A stretch of DNA of 16,215 bases, taken from Pseudomonadota bacterium. Lineage in GTDB: Bacteria; Pseudomonadota; Alphaproteobacteria; Ferrovibrionales; Ferrovibrionaceae. How positions within the stretch are numbered: the stretch's first letter is position 1; the number at the start of each line of letters is the position of its first letter. The position numbers and the translations under genes were made by a program. The notes under the pieces were generated by a model that saw only the letters and a program-made list of their open reading frames with translations, made no database searches and had not been told where the DNA came from. This document shows positions 7,408 to 13,926 of this stretch, in pieces. Location: the NCBI GenBank assembly GCA_023434425.1, contig JAEYSS010000053.1, positions 1 through 16,215 of the forward strand, written 5' to 3'.

Positions 7408-8636
7408 TACGCGGTCTGGTGTGGTTTGGCGTCGGGTGTGCGCAAGTAGAATAGCAGTGCCGCCAGCAGAATGGAGAACTGCACGGCAAAGACGATGCGA
7501 TAGTCCAGCTCGCTCGGCACGGTGCCCTTCGGCGCCATGCGGCTCATCAGCCAGCCGGTGAAGAATTGCTGGAAGGCGCCGCCGCCCATGGTGCCGATAT
7601 TCAGCGTTGTGATGCCGCGACCGATCAGTTCGGCTGGAAAGACCGAGCGCGCATGGGCAAAGATCATCACGATGCAGCCGTTCATCACGCCCATGAAGCA
7701 GAACAGCGCGGTGATCACGAGCACGCTGAGTCCCGGCACCAGAATGATCACCAGCAGGCAGGCGAGTTGGCTGCCCAGCCCGACCGCCAGCAGCCATTTC
7801 CGCGTGTTGAATACGCGATCCAGCGGGCCCCAGATGAAATAGCCAGCGGCCGCGCCGACGGCCATGAAGATCAGTACATTGCCGCGCGCTGCCGCGTCCA
7901 TGCCATGGACATCATGCAGATAGGGGCCGCCCCACAAACCGATAATGGTGATGAAGGTGGCGTAGGCCGAGAAGATGATGGCGAAAAGATTGGGAAAGGC
8001 TGGATGCCGGATCACTGCACCGATACCCCGCAGCGTTTCGGCCAGGCTTTCATTGGCGCCGCTGCGCGCCTTTGCCGGATCGGGATGGTCTTCGAGGCCC
8101 CACCAGGATAAGGCGATCAGGCCCACGGTGATCGCTGCCGTGATAAAGAATGCCGCGCGCCAGCCATAAGCCTGGGCAAGCCAGGCGAGCGGGGCAGTGG
8201 ATGCGATCACGCCAATATTGCCGACGGCAATCAGGATGCTCGACATCGTCGCGAACCGGTCGGGTGGGAACCAGCGCGAGAACAGCACCATCGGGCCGGT
8301 CAGCAGGGCGGCACAGCCGAAGCCGAGCACGATGCGCGCCAGCGTCAGCTCCGTGAGATTGCGGCCGAAGGCGAAAGCCAGTGCACCGATCAGGGCGATG
8401 ACCAGTGTGACGATGATGGTGCGGCGCGGGCCCCAGCGGTCGAGCGCGATGCCGACGGGGAACTGGCTGATCGAGAAGGTGAGGAAGAAGGCACCCGTCA
8501 GAATGCCGAGGTCTTCCGGCGTCAGCGCCAGTTCGATCATCAGGTCCGGCCCGATCACGGCATTGGCCGAGCGGTAGAACTGGCTGATCGTGTAACTGAG
8601 GCAGGCGCAGAACAGGATGCGCCAGGCGACGGGCAT
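7407..8636 (-). CDS. Major facilitator superfamily transporter
   Basis: A 409-residue inner-membrane protein with about 12 predicted hydrophobic helices in two halves, separated by a charged loop at about 180-210. The MFS motif A is visible as GIALDRWGPRRT (62-73) between helices 2 and 3. The second-half counterpart is degraded (GPLDRVFNTRKW, 270-281). Such proteins are usually proton- or ion-driven carriers of small solutes. A GAGG ribosome site (minus strand, 8642-8645) lies 5 nt before the ATG at 8636, supporting this start. Its stop overlaps the ligase start by one base, which suggests the carrier brings in the organic acid that the ligase activates; that link is inference. It lies 42 bp after the hydrolase gene with no visible terminator, so it may be read from the trp transcript. 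Confidence 0.93.
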   Translation of the reverse strand: MPVAWRILFCACLSYTISQFYRSANAVIGPDLMIELALTPEDLGILTGAFFLTFSISQFPVGIALDRWGPRRTIIVTLVIALIGALAFAFGRNLTELTLARIVLGFGCAALLTGPMVLFSRWFPPDRFATMSSILIAVGNIGVIASTAPLAWLAQAYGWRAAFFITAAITVGLIALSWWGLEDHPDPAKARSGANESLAETLRGIGAVIRHPAFPNLFAIIFSAYATFITIIGLWGGPYLHDVHGMDAAARGNVLIFMAVGAAAGYFIWGPLDRVFNTRKWLLAVGLGSQLACLLVIILVPGLSVLVITALFCFMGVMNGCIVMIFAHARSVFPAELIGRGITTLNIGTMGGGAFQQFFTGWLMSRMAPKGTVPSELDYRIVFAVQFSILLAALLFYLRTPDAKPHQTA

Positions 8637-8678
8637 TACGGCCTCGTGATTCTTGTCTCGGACGGCAGCGCCATTTGA

Positions 8679-9557
8679 TCAGGTGGCGAGCGGCAGGGCA
8701 ATGCTCCCGTTGACATGCGTGACCACGCGCGTGGCGGCATCGAATTCCATCAGGTCTTCACCGATCAGCACCGGCCCGGCATAGTCAGCGCGCACGTCGG
8801 CCAGGAGCGCATTGGGGTTGAAGTCGACGGGCACGAAGTGGTTCAGGATCAGGCAGGCGGCATGCGCCTGTCCGGCCACCTTGCCGACTTCGGTCGAGAG
8901 CGTGTGGTAACTGGCAACGTTGGCCAGCGTTTCCGGCGAGCGGCCGGGCAGGGCCAGCATTTCGCGGTGGATGAAACATTCATGCACCAGAGCATCAGCA
9001 TCTTTCGCGGCCTGAATCAGTTCGGGGCAATAGGCCGTGTCGCCGCTGAAGGCGATTTTGTGCTTGCCGTCGGTGAAGACATACCCAAAGGCCGCTTTCA
9101 CGGGCTGGTGCCGCACCGGCACGGCGATGAGCGCCATATCATCGTCCTGAATGATCCGGCCCGATTCAACTTCGGTGACGTCAAGTTCCAGCGCCGTAGT
9201 GGAGGGCCGTTTCTCATGCGCGATGCGCTGATCGAGTTCCGGCCGCCACAGGGCCATCAGGCCTCTTACATACTGCTTCGTGCCGGGCGGACCGTAGATG
9301 CGCTGCGGCCGGTCGCGACCCTGATGCCAGCTTGAGATGATCAGCTGGAACAAATCGACGATGTGGTCGGAATGCAGGTGCGTCAGCAGCACGGCGTCGA
9401 TCTGCTTGCCGGACGTCCCCGCCGCCAGCAGGCGCTGCGTCACGCCAGAGCCGCAATCGATCAGGAACTGCCGCGCTTCGCTGCGCAGCAGGCTGGCCGG
9501 GCCATAGCGCCGCGTGGAAACCTGGGGGCAGCCGGTGCCGAGTAGTGTGACCCGCAT
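8679..9557 (-). CDS. Metallo-beta-lactamase-fold hydrolase, RNase Z-like
   Basis: A 292-residue MBL-fold protein. The metal-binding motif THLHSDH is at 59-65 (H60, H62, D64, H65). Further ligands are H150 (RHQP), D173 (SGDTAYC) and H240 (LNHF). The stretch VHECF (191-195) followed by SYHTLSTEVG (216-225) mirrors the VHEAT and GHST elements of the RNase Z/ElaC and arylsulfatase-like (AtsA) branch, so the active site looks complete. Candidate roles are tRNA 3'-end processing or hydrolysis of a small ester or phosphodiester; sequence does not decide. No signal peptide is seen. It begins 2 nt after the moeA stop, so it is very probably co-transcribed with moeA, in a slot where many alphaproteobacteria carry lexA. 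Confidence 0.9.
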   Translation of the reverse strand: MRVTLLGTGCPQVSTRRYGPASLLRSEARQFLIDCGSGVTQRLLAAGTSGKQIDAVLLTHLHSDHIVDLFQLIISSWHQGRDRPQRIYGPPGTKQYVRGLMALWRPELDQRIAHEKRPSTTALELDVTEVESGRIIQDDDMALIAVPVRHQPVKAAFGYVFTDGKHKIAFSGDTAYCPELIQAAKDADALVHECFIHREMLALPGRSPETLANVASYHTLSTEVGKVAGQAHAACLILNHFVPVDFNPNALLADVRADYAGPVLIGEDLMEFDAATRVVTHVNGSIALPLAT

Positions 9558-9559
9558 GA

Positions 9560-10768
9560 TCAGCGCAGCCGCAGGATGGGCACGGCGCTTCCGGCCTTGA
9601 GAGCCGGGCCATGCGGCGGCCGCACGATCAGGCAGTCGGCGTCGCTCAGACGGCGCAGCATGGAGCTGTCCTGCTTGCCGAACGCCGTCGCGACCAGTTG
9701 CCCATCGTCCCGTCGCTGCAGCGTGGCGCGCAGATAATCTTCTCGCTTATCGTTCTCGCTCAGATCGGCGCTGCTCATCGCGGTCTCGAAGCGGATTTCC
9801 CAATCGAGTCCCAGCATGGCGCGCAGGGCTGGCAGCAGGAAATTGTGGCCGCAGACCATCGCCGAAACCGGATTGCCCGGCAGACCGAGCAGCGGAACCG
9901 ATGCGCCATTGCCGAGGTCGACGCGGCCAAACATCAGTGGCTTGCCTGGCCGCATGGCGATATTCCAGAAGTCGATGCTTTTTCCGCCGCCGCCGAGGAT
10001 TTTGTGGATCAGGTCATGCTCGCCGACGCTGGCCCCCCCGAGGGTCAGCAGCAGGTCGCAGCCGACGGCCGCCGAAGCCTTTTCGCGCAGGTCGCCTTCG
10101 GTATCGCGCGCGATACCAAGATCGATGGCAACGCCGCCATGTCCCTCAATCAGCGCGCAGAGACCGATATTGTTCGAACTGACAATCTGGTTCGGACCGA
10201 TCGGCTCACCGGGGCGCGCCAGCTCGTCACCGGTGGCCAGCACCGCGATGCGCGGTTTCCGTCGCACCTGCAGCCAGGGCACATTCATGGCGGCGGCCAG
10301 CGCCACATCGGCAGGGCCGAGCAGGCGGCCTGCCTGTAATAAGATCTGGCCCTCGGCAAAATCGAGGCCGGCCTTGCGGATCCACTGACCAGGCTTCGGC
10401 GCTTCGCGCACCGTCAGGATATCGCTGGAGAGGTCGGCATCTTCCTGGATGACGATGGCATCGGTTCCATCGGGCAGCGGTGCGCCGGTAAAGATGCGCA
10501 CGCATTCACCGGTTCTGACGGTGCCGTCATGGCGTCCGCCGGCAGCGGCATGGCCGACAGGCTTCAGCTTCGCGGGAATGCTGCCGAGATCGGCCTGGCG
10601 ACAGGCCCAGCCATCCATCGCGCTGACATCGAAGGGCGGCTGTGTGCGGCGCGCCGCTACATCTTCGGCCAGTACGCGACCGGAGGCTGTGCTGATTGCC
10701 ACCGTCTCTGCAGCCATGAGCGGCAGGGCGGCAACAATGCGGCTGCGGGCCTCCCGTACTGGAATCAT
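9560..10768 (-). CDS. moeA: Molybdopterin molybdenumtransferase MoeA
   Basis: MoeA inserts molybdate into adenylylated molybdopterin, the last common step of molybdenum-cofactor synthesis, in the cytosol. The 402 residues match the usual length. Motifs are PPFDVSAMDGWA (44-55), TGDEL (179-183), GPNQIVSSNN (191-200), GGASVGEHD (244-252), MRPGKP (272-277) and GLPGNPVS (295-302). The C-terminal domain IV ends the protein. No MogA domain is fused. The ATG at 10768 lies 13 nt after the moaC stop, with no strong Shine-Dalgarno site. Together with moaC it forms a cofactor pair at the tail of the trp genes. Confidence 0.97.
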   Translation of the reverse strand: MIPVREARSRIVAALPLMAAETVAISTASGRVLAEDVAARRTQPPFDVSAMDGWACRQADLGSIPAKLKPVGHAAAGGRHDGTVRTGECVRIFTGAPLPDGTDAIVIQEDADLSSDILTVREAPKPGQWIRKAGLDFAEGQILLQAGRLLGPADVALAAAMNVPWLQVRRKPRIAVLATGDELARPGEPIGPNQIVSSNNIGLCALIEGHGGVAIDLGIARDTEGDLREKASAAVGCDLLLTLGGASVGEHDLIHKILGGGGKSIDFWNIAMRPGKPLMFGRVDLGNGASVPLLGLPGNPVSAMVCGHNFLLPALRAMLGLDWEIRFETAMSSADLSENDKREDYLRATLQRRDDGQLVATAFGKQDSSMLRRLSDADCLIVRPPHGPALKAGSAVPILRLR

Positions 10769-10781
10769 GTGCTGACGGGGT

Positions 10782-11264
10782 TCATGATGCGTTGAAATCG
10801 CCTGATTTGCCGCCGGACTTGTGCAGCAGCCGGATATCGGTGATTTGCATGCCGCGATCGACGGCCTTCACCATATCGTAGATGGTGAGTGCGGCGACGC
10901 TCGCGGCGGTCAGCGCCTCCATCTCGACCCCCGTACGGCCTTTCAGTTTACAGGTCGCGACGATATCGATGGCATGGGATGCCGGATCAGGGGTCAGGTC
11001 CACCGTCACCTGGCTGAGCGCCAGCGGATGGCAGAGCGGGATCAGATCGGAGGTTTTCTTCGCGGCCATGATGCCAGCGATACGCGCGGTGGCCAGTACG
11101 TCGCCTTTGGCGGCCTGACGCGAGAGGATCAGGTCCAGCGTCGACTTCTGCAGCAGCACGCGCGCCCCGGCCCTGGCGACGCGCTCGGTCTCGGACTTGG
11201 CCGAAACATCGACCATGTGGGCTTCGCCCGCGTCGTTCAGATGCGTGAGCTTGCCGCCGCTCAT
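10782..11264 (-). CDS. moaC: Cyclic pyranopterin monophosphate synthase MoaC
   Basis: MoaC converts the MoaA product (3',8-cyclo-7,8-dihydro-GTP) to cyclic pyranopterin monophosphate, the first stable molybdenum-cofactor intermediate. The 160-residue protein has all the expected active-site residues at a constant +2 offset from the E. coli enzyme: Lys53, His79 (in LCHP), Glu114 and Glu116 (GVEMEAL), Asp130 and Lys133 (YDMVKAVDRGM). It ends in the typical HKSGGKSG. I chose the ATG at 11264, not the longest frame from 11363, because family members begin with this MSGGKLTHLN type of start and because it overlaps the trpC stop as ATGA. moaA, moaB, moaD and moaE are not in the window. Confidence 0.97.
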   Translation of the reverse strand: MSGGKLTHLNDAGEAHMVDVSAKSETERVARAGARVLLQKSTLDLILSRQAAKGDVLATARIAGIMAAKKTSDLIPLCHPLALSQVTVDLTPDPASHAIDIVATCKLKGRTGVEMEALTAASVAALTIYDMVKAVDRGMQITDIRLLHKSGGKSGDFNAS

Positions 11265-12067
11265 GCCGCCAGTTCCTTGCCGGTCAGCAGCAGGCGAGTG
11301 GCGGCTTCCACGTCGGGCTGCCGCATCAGGCTTTCGCCGACCAGGAAACACTGGGCGCCGCACTTTGCCATGCGGTCAAGGTCGTCCTTGGTGTAAAGGC
11401 CGGACTCTGCGACCAGAATCTTGCCGGCCGGAACGCGGGCCGCCAGGGCCTCGGTCGTGGCGATGTCGACAGCAAGAGTCTTCAGGTTGCGGTTGTTCAC
11501 GCCGAGCAGCGGGCTTTTGAGCTTCAACGCGCGGTCCAGTTCCTCGCCGTCATGAATTTCGACCAGGACGTCGAGGTCGTAGTCGCCGGCAGCGGCTTCC
11601 AGTTCGGCGGCCTGCGTATCGCTCAGGCTGGCCATGATCAGCAGGATGCAGTCGGCACCAAGCGCGCGAGCTTCGATCACCTGATAGGGATCGAGCATGA
11701 AATCCTTGCGGATGATCGGCAGATCCACGGCCGCGCGGACAGCGCGCAGGTAATCGTCATGGCCCTGGAAATAGGGCTCGTCCGTCAGCACCGACAGACA
11801 GGTGGCGCCGCCGGCAGCGTAAGCGCGGGCGAGCGCCGGCGGATCGAAATCGGCTCGAATCAGGCCCTTGGACGGCGACGCTTTCTTGATCTCGGCGATC
11901 AGGCCGTAGCGGCCGGCCGAGATCGTGTTCTGCAAAGCTCGAATAAAACCACGCGGGGTTGGCGTGGCGTGCGCCTGCTGCTCCAGTGCGGAAACAGGTA
12001 CGGCGGCTTTGCGGCGGGCAATATGCCCGCGCTTCTCGATGTTGATCTTGGTGAGAACGTCGCTCAT
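11261..12067 (-). CDS. trpC: Indole-3-glycerol-phosphate synthase TrpC
   Basis: TrpC closes the ring of 1-(2-carboxyphenylamino)-1-deoxyribulose 5-phosphate to indole-3-glycerol phosphate, the fourth step from chorismate to tryptophan. This is a stand-alone 268-residue TIM barrel with no fused TrpF. Residues matching the catalytic set are Glu59 and Lys61 (AEIKKASPSKG, 58-68), Lys121 (RKDF), Glu170 (LVEIH), Asn191 (NNRNL) and Glu221-Ser222 (AESG). The phosphate-binding GES is at 244-246. The start overlaps the trpD stop by 4 nt and its stop overlaps the moaC start by 4 nt, so translation of the three is probably coupled. Confidence 0.98.
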   Translation of the reverse strand: MSDVLTKINIEKRGHIARRKAAVPVSALEQQAHATPTPRGFIRALQNTISAGRYGLIAEIKKASPSKGLIRADFDPPALARAYAAGGATCLSVLTDEPYFQGHDDYLRAVRAAVDLPIIRKDFMLDPYQVIEARALGADCILLIMASLSDTQAAELEAAAGDYDLDVLVEIHDGEELDRALKLKSPLLGVNNRNLKTLAVDIATTEALAARVPAGKILVAESGLYTKDDLDRMAKCGAQCFLVGESLMRQPDVEAATRLLLTGKELAA

Positions 12068-13140
12068 GACGCTTTCTTCTTCACGGGCGTTTCCTCGACC
12101 GGCGCGGGCGGCGGCGGTTCGTGGGTGATCTCGATCAGGCGGGCGAGGGCGGCGCGCGCCTTGCCGCTGTCGATGGCCTGCGCGGCCATGCCGGCTCCAT
12201 CCCGCAGATCCCTGGCCTTGCCAGCAATCAGCAGTGCAGCCGCGGTGTTGAGAAGCACAATGTCGCGGAAGGCGCCGGGCGCACCGCTTAGCACGGCACG
12301 CAACGCCACGGCGTTTGCGGTCGGCTCGTCACCCTTCAGGTCTTCCAGCTTTGCGCGCGGCAGACCGGCATCCTCCGGCGTGATCTCGAAATGACGCAGC
12401 TTGCCGCCATCCATTTCCGAAACGAACGTCGGGCCGGTGGTGGTGATCTCGTCAAGGCCGTCGGAACCATGCACGACCCAGACCTTTTCGGCGCCGAGCT
12501 TGCCCATCACTTCGGCAAGCGGCTGCACCCACTGGCGGTCGAACACGCCGATCAGCTGGCGCTTGACCAGTGCCGGGTTGCTCAGGGGGCCAAGCAGATT
12601 GAAGATCGTGCGCGTGCCCAACTCGACACGTGTTGGTCCAACGTGGCGCATCGCGCCGTGATGTCGCGGCGCCATCAGGAAGCCAACGCCGGCTTCAGCG
12701 ATGGCTTTCTCGATCAGGCGAAAGTCGCAGTCGATATTCACGCCGAGCGCGGTCAGCACATCCGCAGCGCCGGTTTTGGACGACACCGCTCGGTTGCCAT
12801 GTTTGGCGACCGGCACACCGCAGCCGGCGAGCACGAAAGCCGAGCAGGTCGAGACATTCCAGGTGCCTTTGACGTCGCCGCCGGTGCCGACGATGTCGAT
12901 CGCATCGGTGGGGGCCTTCACGCCATTAACCTTGGCGCGCATGGTCATGGCGCCGCCGGTGATCTCGTCGACGGTTTCGCCGCGCACCCGCAGCGCCATC
13001 AGGAAGGCCCCCATCTGCGACGGGGTGGCATTGCCCGACATCATCACGTCGAAAGCTGTCCGGGCATCGTCGATACCCAGTCGCGCACCGCCAGCGACCA
13101 GCCCGAGCAGCCGCTTGAATTCAGTTACATCCGCACTCAT
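12064..13140 (-). CDS. trpD: Anthranilate phosphoribosyltransferase TrpD
   Basis: TrpD joins anthranilate to phosphoribosyl pyrophosphate, the second step of the tryptophan branch. The 358-residue protein has the PRPP loop GTGGD (85-89), KHGNRAVSSKTGAADVL (113-129), the anthranilate-site segment GPTRVELGTRTIFNLLGPL (168-186) and the metal motif DGLDE (227-231). The ATG at 13140 overlaps the trpG stop as ATGA and fits the family N-terminus (MSADVTEFKRLLG), so the 15-residue upstream extension is rejected. About 18 C-terminal residues form an unusual Pro/Glu/Lys tail (HEPPPPAPVEETPVKKKAS, 340-358), beyond the normal fold and probably disordered. No glutamine amidotransferase domain is fused; that is the separate trpG. 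Confidence 0.98.
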   Translation of the reverse strand: MSADVTEFKRLLGLVAGGARLGIDDARTAFDVMMSGNATPSQMGAFLMALRVRGETVDEITGGAMTMRAKVNGVKAPTDAIDIVGTGGDVKGTWNVSTCSAFVLAGCGVPVAKHGNRAVSSKTGAADVLTALGVNIDCDFRLIEKAIAEAGVGFLMAPRHHGAMRHVGPTRVELGTRTIFNLLGPLSNPALVKRQLIGVFDRQWVQPLAEVMGKLGAEKVWVVHGSDGLDEITTTGPTFVSEMDGGKLRHFEITPEDAGLPRAKLEDLKGDEPTANAVALRAVLSGAPGAFRDIVLLNTAAALLIAGKARDLRDGAGMAAQAIDSGKARAALARLIEITHEPPPPAPVEETPVKKKAS

Positions 13141-13748
13141 GCCGCCTGTCCGTGCTCCGAAATCCCACTTACCGGAAGGCCGCAATAGCGCACAAAATTC
13201 GCCAGCATCGCAAGCCCGTGTTCCGAAGCGATACTTTCCGGGTGGAACTGCACGCCATGAATGGGCAGATCCCGGTGGGCGACGCCCATGATCACACCGT
13301 CTTCGGCCCGGGCGGTGACCGACAGGCTGTTGGGTAGCGTTGCCGGGTCGATGGTCAGCGAATGATAGCGGGTCGCCTGGAAATCCTGCGGCAGGCCGGC
13401 AAAGACGCTTTCGCCGGTATGATGCATCCGGCTCATCTTGCCATGGAGTGGCTGCGGCGCGCGGACCACTTTGCCGCCGAAGGCCTGGCCGATGGCCTGG
13501 TGTCCGAGGCAGACGCCGAACAGGGGCAGGCGGGTTTCTGCGGCCTTGTCGATCATGGCGAGGCAGATGCCGGCGCGGTCAGGGTCGCAGGGGCCCGGGG
13601 ACAGCACCACACCGGCAGGTTTCAGGGCGAGAATCGCCTCGGGCGTGGTCTCGTCATTTCGGAAAACCCGCACTGCGGCACCGACCTGGCCGAAATAGTG
13701 GACCAGATTCCACGTGAAACTGTCGTAGTTATCGATCAGGACAAGCAT
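13137..13748 (-). CDS. trpG: Anthranilate synthase glutamine amidotransferase component TrpG
   Basis: TrpG hydrolyses glutamine and passes ammonia to TrpE for anthranilate synthesis; the same subunit can also serve PabB in folate synthesis. The 203-residue class I amidotransferase has the nucleophile Cys80 in GVCLGHQ (78-84), the oxyanion segment SPGPCDP (50-56) and the His169/Glu171 pair in FHPES. The catalytic triad is complete. A GAGGAA site (minus strand, 13758-13763) stands 9 nt before the ATG at 13748. It is the first gene of the trp-moa block. No trpE lies upstream, where a divergent chemoreceptor gene begins instead, so the TrpE partner must be encoded elsewhere. Confidence 0.97.
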   Translation of the reverse strand: MLVLIDNYDSFTWNLVHYFGQVGAAVRVFRNDETTPEAILALKPAGVVLSPGPCDPDRAGICLAMIDKAAETRLPLFGVCLGHQAIGQAFGGKVVRAPQPLHGKMSRMHHTGESVFAGLPQDFQATRYHSLTIDPATLPNSLSVTARAEDGVIMGVAHRDLPIHGVQFHPESIASEHGLAMLANFVRYCGLPVSGISEHGQAA

Positions 13749-13926
13749 GGGCGAGCATTCCTCAGAGCCAACAGCCTAGCATAGCCGATGGCGCGAATGC
13801 CACGGCCTCGCACCCGTCACGCTAGTATGCGTTTTGGCGGTTTATTTTGGAGAATCAACGGGGTTGCCCGTGGGGCAAAAACCCAGAACAATCCCTCTGG
13901 ATTAGAATCACAGGTGGGGGAACGCG
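13749..13926. promoter_or_regulatory. Divergent promoter region of trpG and the chemoreceptor
   Basis: This 178-bp stretch, the longest without a gene, must hold the promoters of the trp-moa block (-) and the chemoreceptor (+). On the minus strand TATGCT (13778-13783) resembles a -10 box, 15 nt before the GAGGAA site of trpG, but I find no good -35. On the plus strand GGGGGAA, ending 4 nt before the ATG at 13927, serves as the ribosome site. No leader peptide with consecutive Trp codons and no attenuator hairpins are visible upstream of trpG. Confidence 0.5.
13864..13878. repeat. Small perfect dyad TTGCCC-GTG-GGGCAA
   Basis: Two 6-bp inverted arms flank a 3-nt centre about 50 bp before the chemoreceptor start. 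Partial outer matches (GGG before, ACCC after) could extend it. The run of T on the minus strand comes before the hairpin, not after it, so this is not an intrinsic terminator. It could be an operator half-pair or chance. Confidence 0.3.

Noticed and set aside
7408..7797. 130-codon in-frame upstream extension of the ligase
   Set aside because: It runs through the 3' part of the MFS gene in another frame, has no family similarity, and a well-placed ATG overlaps the MFS stop.
13749..13926. trp attenuator or leader peptide
   Set aside because: No short frame with consecutive Trp codons and no competing hairpins ahead of trpG could be found.
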